Counted from the stretch's first letter, positions 39,001-48,190 are shown. The stretch is 64,000 bases of DNA from Metapseudomonas boanensis (GCF_018704125.1 NZ_JAGTIS010000019.1:1-64000); one strand, 5' to 3'. The notes: a model not told the origin generated them from the sequence alone. A program made the numbers and translations.

Positions 39001-40334
39001 GCGAACAGCGCATCCACCGCCTGGCGTACTACGATGGGCTGACCCACCTGCCCAACCGCACCCTGTTCCAGGACCGCCTGCACACCGCGCTGCAGCATGC
39101 CGAAAGGCACCAGGAGTGGGTGGTGCTGATGTTCCTTGACCTCGATCGTTTCAAACCGATCAACGACTCCCTCGGCCACGCTGCCGGCGACCGCATGCTC
39201 AAGGATGTGGCCGTGCGCCTTGCCGCCTGCGTCGACGAAGACGACACCGTGGCGCGCATGGGCGGTGACGAGTTCACCCTGCTCCTGCAACCGCGTGCAA
39301 CCCGCGAAGGCGCCCTGAACCGTGCCATCCACGTTGCCGAGCAGATCCTCGCCAGCCTGGATCGGCCTTTTGTGCTCGAAGGCCGCGAATTCTTCGTCAC
39401 CGCTAGCATCGGCATCGCCCTGAGCCCTCAGGACGGTCGAGAGCTGAGCCAGCTGATGAAGAACGCCGACACGGCGATGTACCACGCCAAGGAGCGCGGC
39501 AAGAACAACTTCCAGTTCTACCAGGCCGACATGAACGCCCGCGCCCTGGAGCGCCTGGAGCTGGAAAGCGACCTTCGCCACGCGCTGGAGCAAGGCGAAT
39601 TCCTGCTCTATTACCAGCCGCAGTTCTCCGGCGACGGCCGGCGCCTGACGGGCGTCGAAGCCCTGCTGCGCTGGCGCCATCCCACGCGTGGTCTGGTACC
39701 GCCAGCCGACTTCATCCCTGTGCTGGAAGAGCTCGGGCTGGTGGTCCAGGTTGGCGACTGGGTACTCAGCGAGGCCTGCCGTCAGCTCAAATGCTGGCAT
39801 CAGGCGAAAATGCGCCTGCCGAAGATTTCGGTAAACCTTTCCGCACGCCAGTTCGCCGATGGCCAACTGGCCGAGCGCATCGCCGCCATCATCGAAGACA
39901 GAGGCCTGCCACCGGCCTGCCTGGAACTGGAACTGACCGAGAGCATCCTGATGCGCGACGTCGGCGCAGCCATGCAGATTCTCGAAAGCCTCAAACGACT
40001 TGGCCTGTGCATTGCGGTCGACGACTTCGGCACCGGCTACTCGTCGCTTAACTACCTCAAGCAGTTCCCCATCGACGTACTCAAGATCGACCGCAGCTTC
40101 GTCGATGGCCTGCCCGACGGCGAACGTGATGCGCAGATCGCCCGCGCCATCATCGCCATGGCCCATAGCCTGAACCTGGCGGTCATCGCCGAGGGCGTGG
40201 AAACCCAGGCGCAGCTGAACTTCCTCCGCGAACATGGCTGCGACGAGGTGCAAGGCTATCTGTTCGGCCACCCCATGCCGGCGCAACAGTTCGAGCGTAT
40301 GTTCGGCGGCTCCGCACTGTTCGTGCTCAATTGA
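36099..40334 (+). CDS. morA: Membrane-bound PAS-GGDEF-EAL c-di-GMP enzyme MorA
   Basis: MorA controls motility and biofilm through c-di-GMP. The GTG at 36099 (AGGAA about nine bases upstream) gives 1411 residues, close to the roughly 1415 of P. aeruginosa MorA; the longer ORF from 35880 is not credible. Two membrane helices (about 25-45 and 265-285) bracket a periplasmic domain, and several PAS/PAC domains follow. The GGDEF domain at about residue 1054 (ARMGGDEFTLLLQ) lacks the RxxD inhibitory site (DEDD instead). The EAL domain at about residue 1186 is complete (VEALLRWRHP, ELTESIL, DDFGTGYSSLNYL, EGVETQAQL). Both activities look possible. mapZ lies 6 kb away. Confidence 0.93.
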   Translation: MPHTPLPPTSSEPGQSPHAHARGSVKGLLAGLVLMMLALLLWQLHLEYRQLQESVRERSYSLTSALASNLEQNMALKARAGLALLRQGTAAGTDQQTLLENLRSIFPSLQSLVWLNLRGGAIHDTQAVSDDALYLASLAQRSDGEPYRYAFSAQDHGQVYLILRQSPAPGSGGSWVLRLDLETSGAWALSSEDHDYRWLLEDRFNQRVLFHSSRPHGSSPIVLPVTAEEQAQTILIAPLANSDWQVRALHDELQVRTELLPELLVKLLLFLISACLALIALYYLQREQRGLRELNDASRRSLRQAASALGVIEERVLVTRVDGRLSYLNPQAEAMFGISGEAAQDHHLLALLPGLDPLMLNAPDLHNEHGPDLVHFERDDEQLMLAVTRSELNDGIQLLGYVWVLRDVTEEQRALRVLQETRRRYQDIFEGSGVALCVLDLAELRTHLLQLGLRDAPSLAAWLTANPLQHLQLQRQLRITEVNQVALRLLGVNCSEEAWQLLISFGPIRENGVRFQLMAALLSSQSQVEVECQITTPQGHERHLWLVLQLPSMIQDLHAVTLSISDITSRKRIELSLIERERFWSDVVLAVPDSLYVHDIGGKRVMLSNNRLGPQLGYSRDELRKMGERFWEQVLHPDDAEQYWRMRSLQQVVGDGLLLQCQLRWRHKDGSWRWFDIREQALARDDRGRVSRLIGVAKDITEQIEAAESMRDSGRRYRMLAESISDVIFTTDSELQLNYVSPSVQPVLGYSADWVIDNSFQGMAADPRQLATLFAQLEQVRAALGNPKRLAGLRDRMPAQVFLFDCMRADGQKIPVELRTMLMWDEHGRFEGMLGVGRDISQQRRAEKDLRMAATVFEHSTSAILVTDPAGYIVQVNEAFTRISGYASGDVLDQLPAILTADRQQANQLTYIISQLNQRGSWEGEIWLKRRQGDNYPAWVGITAVHDEEGDLVSYVCFFSDISERKASEQRIHRLAYYDGLTHLPNRTLFQDRLHTALQHAERHQEWVVLMFLDLDRFKPINDSLGHAAGDRMLKDVAVRLAACVDEDDTVARMGGDEFTLLLQPRATREGALNRAIHVAEQILASLDRPFVLEGREFFVTASIGIALSPQDGRELSQLMKNADTAMYHAKERGKNNFQFYQADMNARALERLELESDLRHALEQGEFLLYYQPQFSGDGRRLTGVEALLRWRHPTRGLVPPADFIPVLEELGLVVQVGDWVLSEACRQLKCWHQAKMRLPKISVNLSARQFADGQLAERIAAIIEDRGLPPACLELELTESILMRDVGAAMQILESLKRLGLCIAVDDFGTGYSSLNYLKQFPIDVLKIDRSFVDGLPDGERDAQIARAIIAMAHSLNLAVIAEGVETQAQLNFLREHGCDEVQGYLFGHPMPAQQFERMFGGSALFVLN

Positions 40335-40503
40335 CGCCGGGTGCGCCATGCACATCGGGCAGCCTCACTTCGGTGCGCACGGCCCACGCCACGAGCTGGA
40401 TGAAGCCCACTTGTCTGTCACATGACCGACCTTCATATGCCAGCCAGCGACCGATGCGTTAGAATGCGCGCCTTTCCCCGTCCCGTTCCCCAAGAGGACC
40501 GCC

Positions 40504-41760
40504 ATGTTCAGCCGTGATTTGACCCTCGCCCGCTACGATGCCGACCTGTTTGCCGCCATGGAGCAAGAAGCCCAGCGCCAGGAAGAGCACATCGAGCTGA
40601 TCGCCTCCGAGAACTACACCAGCCCGGCGGTGATGGAAGCCCAGGGCTCCGTGCTGACCAACAAGTACGCCGAAGGCTACCCGCACAAGCGCTACTACGG
40701 TGGCTGCGAATTCGTCGACATCGTCGAGCAGCTGGCCATCGACCGCGCCAAAGAGCTGTTCGGCGCCGACTACGCCAACGTCCAGCCGCACTCCGGTTCC
40801 CAGGCCAATAGCGCTGTCTTCCAGGCCCTGGTTCAGCCGGGCGACACCGTACTGGGCATGAGCCTGGCACATGGCGGCCACCTGACCCACGGCGCTTCCG
40901 TCAACTTCTCCGGCAAGATCTACAAGGCCGTGCAGTACGGTCTGAACCCGGAAACCGGTCTGATCGACTACGACGAAGTCGAGCGTCTGGCCGTCGAGAA
41001 CAAGCCGAAGATGATCATCGCCGGCTTCTCCGCCTACTCTCAGGTCCTGGACTTCCCGCGTTTCCGCGCCATTGCCGACAAGGTCGGTGCCTACCTGTTC
41101 GTCGACATGGCCCACGTGGCCGGCCTGGTCGCCGCTGGCGTATACCCGAACCCGATGCCCTATGCCGACGTGGTGACCACCACCACCCACAAGACCCTGC
41201 GCGGCCCGCGCGGCGGCCTGATCCTGGCCAAGGCGAACGAAGAGATCGAGAAGAAGCTGAACTCCGCCGTCTTCCCGGGCGGCCAGGGCGGCCCGCTGAT
41301 GCACGTGATCGCCGCCAAGGCCGTGTGCTTCAAGGAAGCTCTGCAGCCTGAGTTCAAGGCTTACCAGGAGCAAGTGGTGAAGAACGCCCAGGCCATGGCC
41401 CAGGTGTTCATCGAGCGCGGTTTCGACGTGGTGTCCGGTGGCACCCAGAACCACCTGTTCCTGCTCTCCCTGATCAAGCAGGACATCACCGGTAAGGATG
41501 CCGACGCCGCCCTTGGCCGCGCCTTCATCACCGTGAACAAGAACGCCGTCCCGAACGACCCGCGCTCGCCGTTCGTCACTTCCGGTCTGCGTATCGGCAC
41601 TCCGGCCGTGACCACCCGTGGCTTCAAGGAAGCCGAGTGCCGCGAGTTGGCCGGTTGGATCTGCGACATCCTGGTGAACATGGGCGACGAGTCCGTCGTC
41701 GACCGCGTTCGCGATCAGGTCAAGGCCATCTGCGCCAAGCTGCCGGTTTACAGCAAGTAA
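40504..41760 (+). CDS. glyA: Serine hydroxymethyltransferase
   Basis: GlyA interconverts serine and glycine with tetrahydrofolate and supplies one-carbon units. The 418-residue PLP enzyme has the lysine motif [18 protein letters not shown], plus [20 protein letters not shown] and [17 protein letters not shown] precedes the ATG. A strong terminator follows. Pseudomonads usually carry several glyA copies, so this may be one paralogue. Confidence 0.97.
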   Translation: MFSRDLTLARYDADLFAAMEQEAQRQEEHIELIASENYTSPAVMEAQGSVLTNKYAEGYPHKRYYGGCEFVDIVEQLAIDRAKELFGADYANVQPHSGSQANSAVFQALVQPGDTVLGMSLAHGGHLTHGASVNFSGKIYKAVQYGLNPETGLIDYDEVERLAVENKPKMIIAGFSAYSQVLDFPRFRAIADKVGAYLFVDMAHVAGLVAAGVYPNPMPYADVVTTTTHKTLRGPRGGLILAKANEEIEKKLNSAVFPGGQGGPLMHVIAAKAVCFKEALQPEFKAYQEQVVKNAQAMAQVFIERGFDVVSGGTQNHLFLLSLIKQDITGKDADAALGRAFITVNKNAVPNDPRSPFVTSGLRIGTPAVTTRGFKEAECRELAGWICDILVNMGDESVVDRVRDQVKAICAKLPVYSK

Positions 41761-41775
41761 GCGACAGCAGCACGC

Positions 41776-41803
41776 AAAAAGCCCGGCACATGCCGGGCTT
41801 TTT
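41776..41803 (+). terminator. Intrinsic terminator of glyA
   Basis: AAAAAGCCCGGCA-CA-TGCCGGGCTTTTT starts 15 bases after the stop codon, with T and A tracts on both sides. Confidence 0.92.
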
Positions 41804-41836
41804 CGTTTTCGGAGAAGCGCCGCCAGAACTCGTTTG

Positions 41837-41913
41837 GTAGGTTGGTGCTGAGTGAAACGAAGCCCAACAAGGCATGCGGACACGCCCCACAAATTGGGCT
41901 TCGCTGTGCTCAG
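41837..41913. repeat. Large imperfect inverted repeat (GTAGGTTGG...GAAGCCCAAC type)
   Basis: The left arm (41837-41868, ending GAAACGAAGCCCAAC) pairs with a right arm starting TTGGGCTTCGCTGTGCTCAG (41894-41913). It lies between convergent glyA and yjiA. Its composition resembles the inverted repeat at 55508-55578, suggesting a second dispersed repeat type. Confidence 0.65.
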
Positions 41914-41945
41914 TCCTTCGCGGCCCGCATCAACCTGCGTCCGGG

Positions 41946-42920
41946 TCACGCCTGGGCTTCGGCAAAGCCTGCGCGGATCTTCTCTTCCGGTAGCTGGTCG
42001 CCGATGAACACGATCACGCTCTCTCGCGCCTCGTCGTCACGCCACTCGCTGTCCCAGTCGAAGCCGTGGAGCCGCAGCACGCCCTGGAACACCATCCGGC
42101 GCTCCTCACCAGCGATGGCCAGCACACCCTTGTAGCGCAGCAGCGAGTTGCCGTGCTCTTCCAGCAGCTGCTCCATGAAAGCGCTGAGCTTGTCGATGTC
42201 CAGCGGCCGCGCGCTCTTCAGCACCAGGGTAGCGATGCGGTCAGGCGTGCCCGCCGGGGCCAGTGGACGCAAGCTCAGGGTCGGGCCGAAATCGGCATTG
42301 AGGTTGAAGCCGCGCACGTCCAGCAGTTCGCCCAGGTCAATGCGGCCGTGCTCCACCACGCGAATCGGCGCCCGCCGGTTGATGCGTTGCAGGCGCTGGC
42401 TGAGCGCCTCGAAAGTCGCCTCGTCCACCAGGTCAAGCTTGCTCACCAGGATGCGGTCGGCGAAGCCCACCTGGGCCTGGGCGATGGTTTCCTGCAGGTG
42501 CCGCTCGGCGTTCGCCGCATCCACGAGGGTGATGATGCCGTCCAGCACATAGCGCTCGCAGAGTTCCTCGTCGGCGAAGAAGGTCTGCGCCACTGGCGCC
42601 GGGTCGGCCAGGCCAGTGCACTCGATCACCAGGCGGTCGAACGCCAGCTCGCCGCTGTCCAGGCGCTCCAGCAGCACGAACAGCGCCTTTTCCAGCTCGA
42701 CATGGATGGAGCAGCAGACGCAGCCATTGGCCAGCGTCATCACCTGCACCGGCTCGCTGCCGAGCAGCTGGCCGTCGATCGGCGTCTCGCTGAATTCGTT
42801 CTCGATCACGGCGATCTTCAGGCCGTGTTCGGCCTTGAGGATATGCCGCAGCAGCGTGGTCTTGCCGGCACCGAGAAAGCCGCTGAGTACGGTCACCGGG
42901 ATGGGGAGATGGGCAGACAT
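41946..42920 (-). CDS. yjiA: COG0523 G3E GTPase YjiA (CobW-like)
   Basis: The 324-residue product belongs to the CobW/COG0523 metal-chaperone GTPases. Visible are the P-loop GFLGAGKTTLLRHIL, the metal-binding CxCC motif NGCVCCSIH, the ECTGLADP switch region, SKLDLVD for guanine specificity, and the C-terminal CobW_C domain (about 220-315). In E. coli, yjiA neighbours yjiX and yjiY/btsT, and the same set is here. A terminator and REP pair separate it from yjiX. Confidence 0.9.
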   Translation of the reverse strand: MSAHLPIPVTVLSGFLGAGKTTLLRHILKAEHGLKIAVIENEFSETPIDGQLLGSEPVQVMTLANGCVCCSIHVELEKALFVLLERLDSGELAFDRLVIECTGLADPAPVAQTFFADEELCERYVLDGIITLVDAANAERHLQETIAQAQVGFADRILVSKLDLVDEATFEALSQRLQRINRRAPIRVVEHGRIDLGELLDVRGFNLNADFGPTLSLRPLAPAGTPDRIATLVLKSARPLDIDKLSAFMEQLLEEHGNSLLRYKGVLAIAGEERRMVFQGVLRLHGFDWDSEWRDDEARESVIVFIGDQLPEEKIRAGFAEAQA

Positions 42921-42950
42921 TAGAGCAATCCTTGAAATCGGGGTTCAACC

Positions 42951-43003
42951 GTAGGAGCGAGCTTGCTCGCGAATCGCTTTGCTCGGGGCTTTCGCGAGCA
43001 AGG
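42951..43003. repeat. REP pair upstream of yjiA
   Basis: GTAGGAGCGAGCTTGCTCGC then GAA (42951-42973) faces TTCGCGAGCAAGG (42991-43003). The right arm lacks the usual CTCGCTCCTAC; a CCTAC does appear 20 bases further on, after CCCAAGGGTTCCCCCCTAGAT, as if the arm were interrupted or rearranged. Confidence 0.8.
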
Positions 43004-43033
43004 CCCAAGGGTTCCCCCCTAGATCCTACAAAT

Positions 43034-43061
43034 GAAAAGCGCCACGACGAAGCGTGGCGCT
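43034..43061 (-). terminator. Intrinsic terminator of btsT-yjiX
   Basis: On the minus strand AGCGCCACG-CTTCGT-CGTGGCGCT is followed by TTTCATTTG, starting 21 bases after the yjiX stop. It ends the btsT-yjiX unit before yjiA. Confidence 0.82.
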
Positions 43062-43081
43062 CAGGTTACCGCAACGGGAAC

Positions 43082-43285
43082 TCAACAGCAGCGGACAGGC
43101 CTCCCTTTCCCACCACCGTAGCGGGCTTCCTGCCGCTCGCGGAAGAACTCCTCATAGGTCATCACCGATTTGTCCGGGTGCTTGCCGCGCATATGCTCGA
43201 CGTAGGTATCGTAGTCGGGCATGCCCACCAGCATGCGGGCAGCCTGGCCCAGGTACTTACCCATGCGACTCAGGTCATTGAACAT
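43082..43285 (-). CDS. yjiX: YbdD/YjiX family protein
   Basis: The 67-residue product ([20 protein letters not shown] start; [20 protein letters not shown] motif; CC end) is the small partner always found after CstA/BtsT transporters. GGAGG precedes the ATG and btsT ends 13 bases upstream, so the two are co-translated. It probably assists the transporter; its mechanism is not established here. Confidence 0.93.
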   Translation of the reverse strand: MFNDLSRMGKYLGQAARMLVGMPDYDTYVEHMRGKHPDKSVMTYEEFFRERQEARYGGGKGRPVRCC

Positions 43286-43298
43286 GCGTGAGCCCTCC

Positions 43299-45365
43299 TC
43301 AGGCGTCCGGGATCGGCTGGAACGGCGATTCCTTGTCGCTGCGTTCCGGCTTCATCCAGGCGCTGCGTCCTACCTTGATCGCATAGAACAGGATGCTCAG
43401 AACCACGAAGAGGAACAGCACGGTCAGGGTCGCGTTGGTGTAGGCGTTGAAGATCACGTGCTGCATCTGGCCGATGTCCTTGGCCGGAGCCAGGACCTGG
43501 CCGGCCTCCAGCGCATCGCTGTACTTCTTGGCCAGGGCCAGGAAGCCGACGGCCGGATTCGGGTCGAGCAGCTTGATCAGGCCTGCCGTAGTGGTGCAGA
43601 TCAGCAGCCAGGTGGCCGGGATCAGCGTCACCCACACATAGCGCTGGCGCTTCATCTTGATCAGCACCACGCAGCCCAGCATCAGGGCGATGCCCGCCAG
43701 CATCTGGTTGGAGATGCCGAACAACGGCCAGAGGGTATTGATGCCACCCAGCGGGTCGACCACGCCCTGGTACAGCAGCCAGCCCCACATGGCGACGCAA
43801 CCGGCGGTCGCGATCACGTTGGCAGTCCAGGATTCGGTGCGCTGCAGCGGGGAGATGAAGTTGCCCAGCAGGTCCTGCAGCATGAAGCGACCGGCACGGG
43901 TGCCCGCATCTACTGCGGTAAGGATGAACAGCGCCTCGAAGAGGATCGCGAAGTGGTACCAGAAGGCCATGGTGTTCTCGCCCGGCAGCAGCTGGTGAAG
44001 GATCTGCGCGATACCGACCGCCAGGGTCGGTGCGCCACCGGCGCGCGCCAGCACAGTGTGCTCACCGATATCCCTCGCCGTCGCTTCCAGGGCCTCCGGC
44101 GTGATGGCGAAGCCCCAGCTGCTGACAGTGGCGGCGACTGCCTGGACGTCGGTCCCAACCACGGCCGGCGGGCTGTTCATGGCGAAGTACACACCCGGCT
44201 CGATCACCGAGGCCGCCACCATGGCCATGATGGCGACGAAGGACTCCATCAACATGCCGCCGTAACCGATGTAACGGGCATGGGACTCGCTGGCCAGCAG
44301 CTTGGGCGTGGTACCGGAAGAAATCAACGCATGGAAACCGGACACTGCACCGCAGGCGATGGTGATGAACAGGAAGGGGAACAGCGCGCCCTTCCACACC
44401 GGCCCAGTGCCATCGACGAACTGCGTCAGCGCCGGCATCTTCAGGTCCGGCATTGTGATCAGAATGCCAATGGCAAGCGCGACGATGGTACCGATCTTGA
44501 GGAAGGTCGACAGGTAATCCCGCGGTGCCAGCACCAGCCACACTGGCAGCACGGCGGCGACGAAGCCGTAGCCGATCAGCATCCAGGTAATCTGGATACC
44601 GGTGAAGGTGAAGGCCGGCCCCCAGACCGGGTCAGCGGCGACCTGACCGCCCAGCCAGATAGAGGTCAGGAGCAGGGCGACGCCTACCACCGAAATCTCA
44701 CCGATGCGGCCTGGGCGGATGTAGCGCATGTAGATACCCATGAACATCGCGATCGGGATGGTCGCCATCACTGTGAACATGCCCCAGGGGCTCTCGGCCA
44801 GGGCCTTGACCACGATGAGTGAGAGCACCGCGAGGATGATGACCATGATCAGGAAGGCACCGAACAGCGCGATGGTCCCGGCCACCTGCCCCATCTCCTC
44901 GCGCACCAGCTCGCCCAGGGAGCGGCCGTCACGCCGGCTGGAGATGAACAGCACCATGAAGTCCTGCACCGCACCGGCCAGGACCACGCCGGCAATCAGC
45001 CAGAGGGTACCTGGCAGGTAGCCCATCTGTGCGGCGAGCACCGGGCCCACCAGGGGGCCGGCACCGGCGATGGCAGCGAAGTGGTGGCCGAACAGAACGT
45101 GCTTGTTGGTCGGCACGTAGTCGAGGCCGTCGTTGTGAATGATTGCGGGCGTGGCGCGGGTCGGATCGAGCTGCATCACCTTGGTGGCGATGAACAGGCT
45201 GTAGTAACGGTAGGCAACCAGATACAGGGCAACCGCGGCAACCACGATCCACAAGGCGTTGATGGCTTCGCCACGACGCAGCGCGACGACCCCCAAGGCG
45301 CATGCGCCGACCACTGCCAACGCTACCCAGGGTAGCTGGCGCAGGACGCTGTTGTTATTGTTCAT
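43299..45365 (-). CDS. btsT: CstA-family pyruvate/peptide transporter (BtsT-like)
   Basis: The 688-residue protein has about 16-18 membrane segments and CstA signatures ([39 protein letters not shown]). E. coli BtsT is a pyruvate/H+ symporter and CstA is linked to pyruvate and peptide uptake. The neighbouring yjiX and yjiA favour BtsT, but the literature often calls the Pseudomonas orthologue cstA. The ATG at 45365 ([13 protein letters not shown]) with GGAGAG upstream is used rather than the TTG four codons earlier. A short hairpin (CGCTCCG/CGGAGCG, about 45451-45473) lies upstream. Confidence 0.9.
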   Translation of the reverse strand: MNNNNSVLRQLPWVALAVVGACALGVVALRRGEAINALWIVVAAVALYLVAYRYYSLFIATKVMQLDPTRATPAIIHNDGLDYVPTNKHVLFGHHFAAIAGAGPLVGPVLAAQMGYLPGTLWLIAGVVLAGAVQDFMVLFISSRRDGRSLGELVREEMGQVAGTIALFGAFLIMVIILAVLSLIVVKALAESPWGMFTVMATIPIAMFMGIYMRYIRPGRIGEISVVGVALLLTSIWLGGQVAADPVWGPAFTFTGIQITWMLIGYGFVAAVLPVWLVLAPRDYLSTFLKIGTIVALAIGILITMPDLKMPALTQFVDGTGPVWKGALFPFLFITIACGAVSGFHALISSGTTPKLLASESHARYIGYGGMLMESFVAIMAMVAASVIEPGVYFAMNSPPAVVGTDVQAVAATVSSWGFAITPEALEATARDIGEHTVLARAGGAPTLAVGIAQILHQLLPGENTMAFWYHFAILFEALFILTAVDAGTRAGRFMLQDLLGNFISPLQRTESWTANVIATAGCVAMWGWLLYQGVVDPLGGINTLWPLFGISNQMLAGIALMLGCVVLIKMKRQRYVWVTLIPATWLLICTTTAGLIKLLDPNPAVGFLALAKKYSDALEAGQVLAPAKDIGQMQHVIFNAYTNATLTVLFLFVVLSILFYAIKVGRSAWMKPERSDKESPFQPIPDA

Positions 45366-45595
45366 AAGGCTCTCCAAATGGATAGACAGACAAGCTGCCG
45401 CAGAAGCTTAGCCGCTCCACCGGAAATCGGTATGAGACCTTGATCTAGAGCGCTCCGCGACAGAATCGGAGCGTTATTAAGGATCGCCTTCGAACCGAGG
45501 GTCCGATGCGTCCTGAAGCAGTGACCACTGCAGGAAACTGGATGCCCCAGACCTGACCGCCTTGCTCTGCAGCTTCCCCCATTGGCAGGACGAGC

Positions 45596-45625
45596 AAAAC
45601 AAAAGCCGGGCAGCGCCCGGCTTTG
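45596..45625 (-). terminator. Intrinsic terminator of the DUF3015 gene
   Basis: On the minus strand CAAAGCCGGGC-GCT-GCCCGGC is followed by TTTTGTTTTG, 16 bases after the stop. Confidence 0.88.
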
Positions 45626-45640
45626 CTCGGCCGTCTGTGC

Positions 45641-46147
45641 TTAGCTCGGCAGTTTGGCGTAACGCGCGAGTTGCTGGTCCTTGCTCATGACGTCCAGGGT
45701 GGCCGCCAGAACCTGCTCGCCAGTCACGTCCGGAGCGGAGAAGATGGTCGAAAAGTTCTCATGAGTGACCTGGGCGAAGCGGGCGCGGTCGGATTGCTCG
45801 ATGCCCAGGAGAGTGGCATAGGCGTCCAGCGCCTCCCCTTGCCCCTTGGCCATGTCCTCAGCGATGTTGTCGAGCATGCCATTCATGGCGAATAGCGAAC
45901 GGCCTCCATACCCCAGGCGAACGCTGGAGTCGCAACCGTTGGTCCCCGAAGTCAGACCGAAAGTGGCATTACCCGAAGTACCGTTGGTAGTGGTAGCCAG
46001 CAGATGGGGTACCAAGCCTCGCTGCCCTTCGAACAGCATGTTGCCCCAGCCGCAACCGCCGCCCCCGGCCTGGTCGGCTTGTACCGCCAAACTCGCTGCG
46101 CCTAGCAGCCCCACGATCAACCCCTTGCTAAGCAGTCGCTTATCCAT
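45641..46147 (-). CDS. DUF3015 family exported protein
   Basis: The 168-residue product has a signal peptide (MDKRLLSKGLIVGLLGAASL then AVQA). The mature part has the DUF3015 pattern: CGWGNMLFEGQRGLVPHLLA, then TNGTSGNATFGLTSGTNGCD, and a C-terminal domain. GGAGCG precedes the ATG at 46147. The two Cys (GGCGWG and NGCD) could form a disulfide in the periplasm. Function unknown. It lies between btsT and mapZ. Confidence 0.85.
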   Translation of the reverse strand: MDKRLLSKGLIVGLLGAASLAVQADQAGGGGCGWGNMLFEGQRGLVPHLLATTTNGTSGNATFGLTSGTNGCDSSVRLGYGGRSLFAMNGMLDNIAEDMAKGQGEALDAYATLLGIEQSDRARFAQVTHENFSTIFSAPDVTGEQVLAATLDVMSKDQQLARYAKLPS

Positions 46148-46306
46148 AGTTGCGCTCCGCATATATTTATAGAAAAACCGCTTAAGCAGCTTTGGCGACA
46201 GTTGCAGAACTGTCAAACGCCGACGCGGCGAAGGATGTGCTTACCGGGAGGCGACGGCAGGATTCGGCCTTCGCTATAGTGCACGGACCCTTGAAGGAGA
46301 AATGCA

Positions 46307-46675
46307 ATGAGTGACACCGCCAACGATCGTCGGCGCTTTCAGCGCATCACTTTCGATGCCGCTACCGAAATCAAACAGGCCCAACGCAGCTGGACGGTGG
46401 AATTGCAGGACATCTCGCTCAAGGGCTTGCTGGTCCAGCGCCCAAGCGATTGGGACGGCAATTCGAATACGCCGTTCAACGCCTGCATTCGCCTGACAGC
46501 GGATATCCAGCTGGAGATGGAAGTGGCGCTCACCCGCGAGCAGGACAACCAACTGGGTTTCGTCTGCCGGCACATCGACCTTGATTCCATCAGCCATCTG
46601 CGACGCCTGGTAGAACTCAACCTCGGTGACGAGACCCTGCTGGAGCGCGAACTGGCTGCACTGGGCGAAGACTGA
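46307..46675 (+). CDS. mapZ: PilZ-domain c-di-GMP adaptor MapZ
   Basis: The 122-residue single PilZ protein has the c-di-GMP-binding RRRFQR near the N-terminus (RxxxR) and DISLKG (DxSxxG). Length, sequence and position before radA match P. aeruginosa MapZ (PA4608), which binds the chemotaxis methyltransferase CheR1 when loaded with c-di-GMP and changes flagellar switching. AAGGAG lies upstream of the ATG. A TATAGT hexamer at 46275-46280 could be a -10. Confidence 0.93.
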   Translation: MSDTANDRRRFQRITFDAATEIKQAQRSWTVELQDISLKGLLVQRPSDWDGNSNTPFNACIRLTADIQLEMEVALTREQDNQLGFVCRHIDLDSISHLRRLVELNLGDETLLERELAALGED

Positions 46676-46788
46676 CCGACGCTGGCGCCCATCCCGCCGG
46701 ACTGGGCTTCGCAAGGCTCAGCGGAGTACCGTCGGACGGATCGCCACCCGACGGAACACCGCCCGCCCCGGCCTGCTGGCCATTGCTG

Positions 46789-48150
46789 CTACTCGAACAG
46801 GGCATCCAGCGCCTGTTCCAGGCGCGTCACCGCCACCACCTGAAGCCCCGGAGGCGACTCCTTCGGCGCATTGCCCTTGGGCACGATGGCGCGCTTGAAG
46901 CCGTGCTTGGCGGCTTCCTTCAAGCGCTCCTGACCACTCGGTACCGGACGCACCTCACCGGAAAGCCCTACCTCGCCAAACACCAGCACATCGTGGGGCA
47001 GTGGACGGTTGCGCAGGCTGGACATGATGGCTGCGATCAACGCCAGGTCCGACGCGGTCTCCAGCACCTTCACACCGCCCACGACATTGAGGAATACATC
47101 CTGATCGTAGGTCGGAATGCCGCCATGACGGTGCAGCACAGCCAGCAGCATGGCCAGGCGGTTCTGGTCCAGGCCCAGGGTGACCCGTCGTGGATTGGCC
47201 AGATGACTGGTGTCCACCAGCGCCTGGACCTCCACCAGCATCGGCCGGGAACCCTCCCAGGTGGCCATCACCACGCTGCCCGGCACCGATTCCTGGGCGC
47301 GGGTCAGGAAAATCGCCGATGGGTTGGACACCTCCTTGAGCCCCTTGTCGGTCATGCCGAACACGCCCAACTCATTGACTGCACCAAAGCGGTTCTTCAC
47401 GGCCCTCAGCAAGCGCAGGCGCCCGTCGGACTCCCCTTCGAAATACAGCACCGTATCGACCATGTGCTCCAGCACACGGGGCCCGGCGAGCGCGCCTTCC
47501 TTGGTCACATGCCCCACCAGGAATACGGCCGTGCCGCTTTGTTTGGCGAAGCGCACCAGCAGGGCCGCGCTCTCGCGCACCTGGGCTACGCCGCCCGGGG
47601 CCGATTGCAGCTGCTCGGTGAAGATGGTCTGGATCGAGTCGATCACCATCACCTTGGGCTGCTCCATGCGCGCGGTGGCAACGATGGTCTCGATGGAGGT
47701 CTCAGTCATCACCTTGAGCTTGTCTTCCGGCAGGCCGAGACGGCGGGCACGCATGGCGACCTGCTGCTGGGACTCTTCACCCGTGACATAAAGGGCGGGA
47801 AAGCGCGAGGCGATGTTGCAGAGTGTCTGCAGCAGGATGGTCGACTTGCCAATCCCCGGATCACCGCCGATCAGCACCACCGAACCATCCACCAAGCCAC
47901 CACCGAGCACCCGATCGAGCTCGTTGGAGCCAGTAGAAAAACGCGGCATCTCTTCGACGCTGACCTCAGCCAGGGTCTTGAGTTGCGCCTGCTGCCCAGC
48001 CCAACCGGTACGCCCGCCGGAACTGGCGGCGCCTTCCAGCACGGTTTCCACCAAGGTATTCCAGGCACCGCAATCGGCGCACTGGCCGGCCCATTTGGGA
48101 AAGGTCGCACCGCACTCGGTGCAGCCGTACATGCGCTTGGCCTTGGCCAT
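46789..48150 (-). CDS. radA: DNA repair protein RadA
   Basis: RadA (Sms) is a RecA-like helicase that extends recombination intermediates. The 453-residue product has an N-terminal C4 zinc finger (YGCTECGATFPKWAGQCADC then G), Walker A GGDPGIGKSTILLQ, the RadA-specific KNRFGAVNE motif, and a C-terminal Lon-like domain (about 290-453; LALIAAIMSSLRNRPLP). It is convergent with mapZ, 113 bases away. Confidence 0.97.
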   Translation of the reverse strand: MAKAKRMYGCTECGATFPKWAGQCADCGAWNTLVETVLEGAASSGGRTGWAGQQAQLKTLAEVSVEEMPRFSTGSNELDRVLGGGLVDGSVVLIGGDPGIGKSTILLQTLCNIASRFPALYVTGEESQQQVAMRARRLGLPEDKLKVMTETSIETIVATARMEQPKVMVIDSIQTIFTEQLQSAPGGVAQVRESAALLVRFAKQSGTAVFLVGHVTKEGALAGPRVLEHMVDTVLYFEGESDGRLRLLRAVKNRFGAVNELGVFGMTDKGLKEVSNPSAIFLTRAQESVPGSVVMATWEGSRPMLVEVQALVDTSHLANPRRVTLGLDQNRLAMLLAVLHRHGGIPTYDQDVFLNVVGGVKVLETASDLALIAAIMSSLRNRPLPHDVLVFGEVGLSGEVRPVPSGQERLKEAAKHGFKRAIVPKGNAPKESPPGLQVVAVTRLEQALDALFE

Positions 48151-48190
48151 CTGCGGACTCCGTCAAACGAAAGCCCGCATGATAGCCGGA

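Noticed and set aside
37878-40355. 825-codon open frame antisense to morA
   Set aside because: It is an exact shadow of the MorA coding strand in GC-rich DNA, with His/Ala/Gln-rich composition, no Shine-Dalgarno and no family pattern; MorA itself shows complete GGDEF and EAL motifs.
40459-41949. 496-codon frame antisense to glyA
   Set aside because: It reads across a strong terminator and the intergenic repeat and is antisense to an intact glyA.
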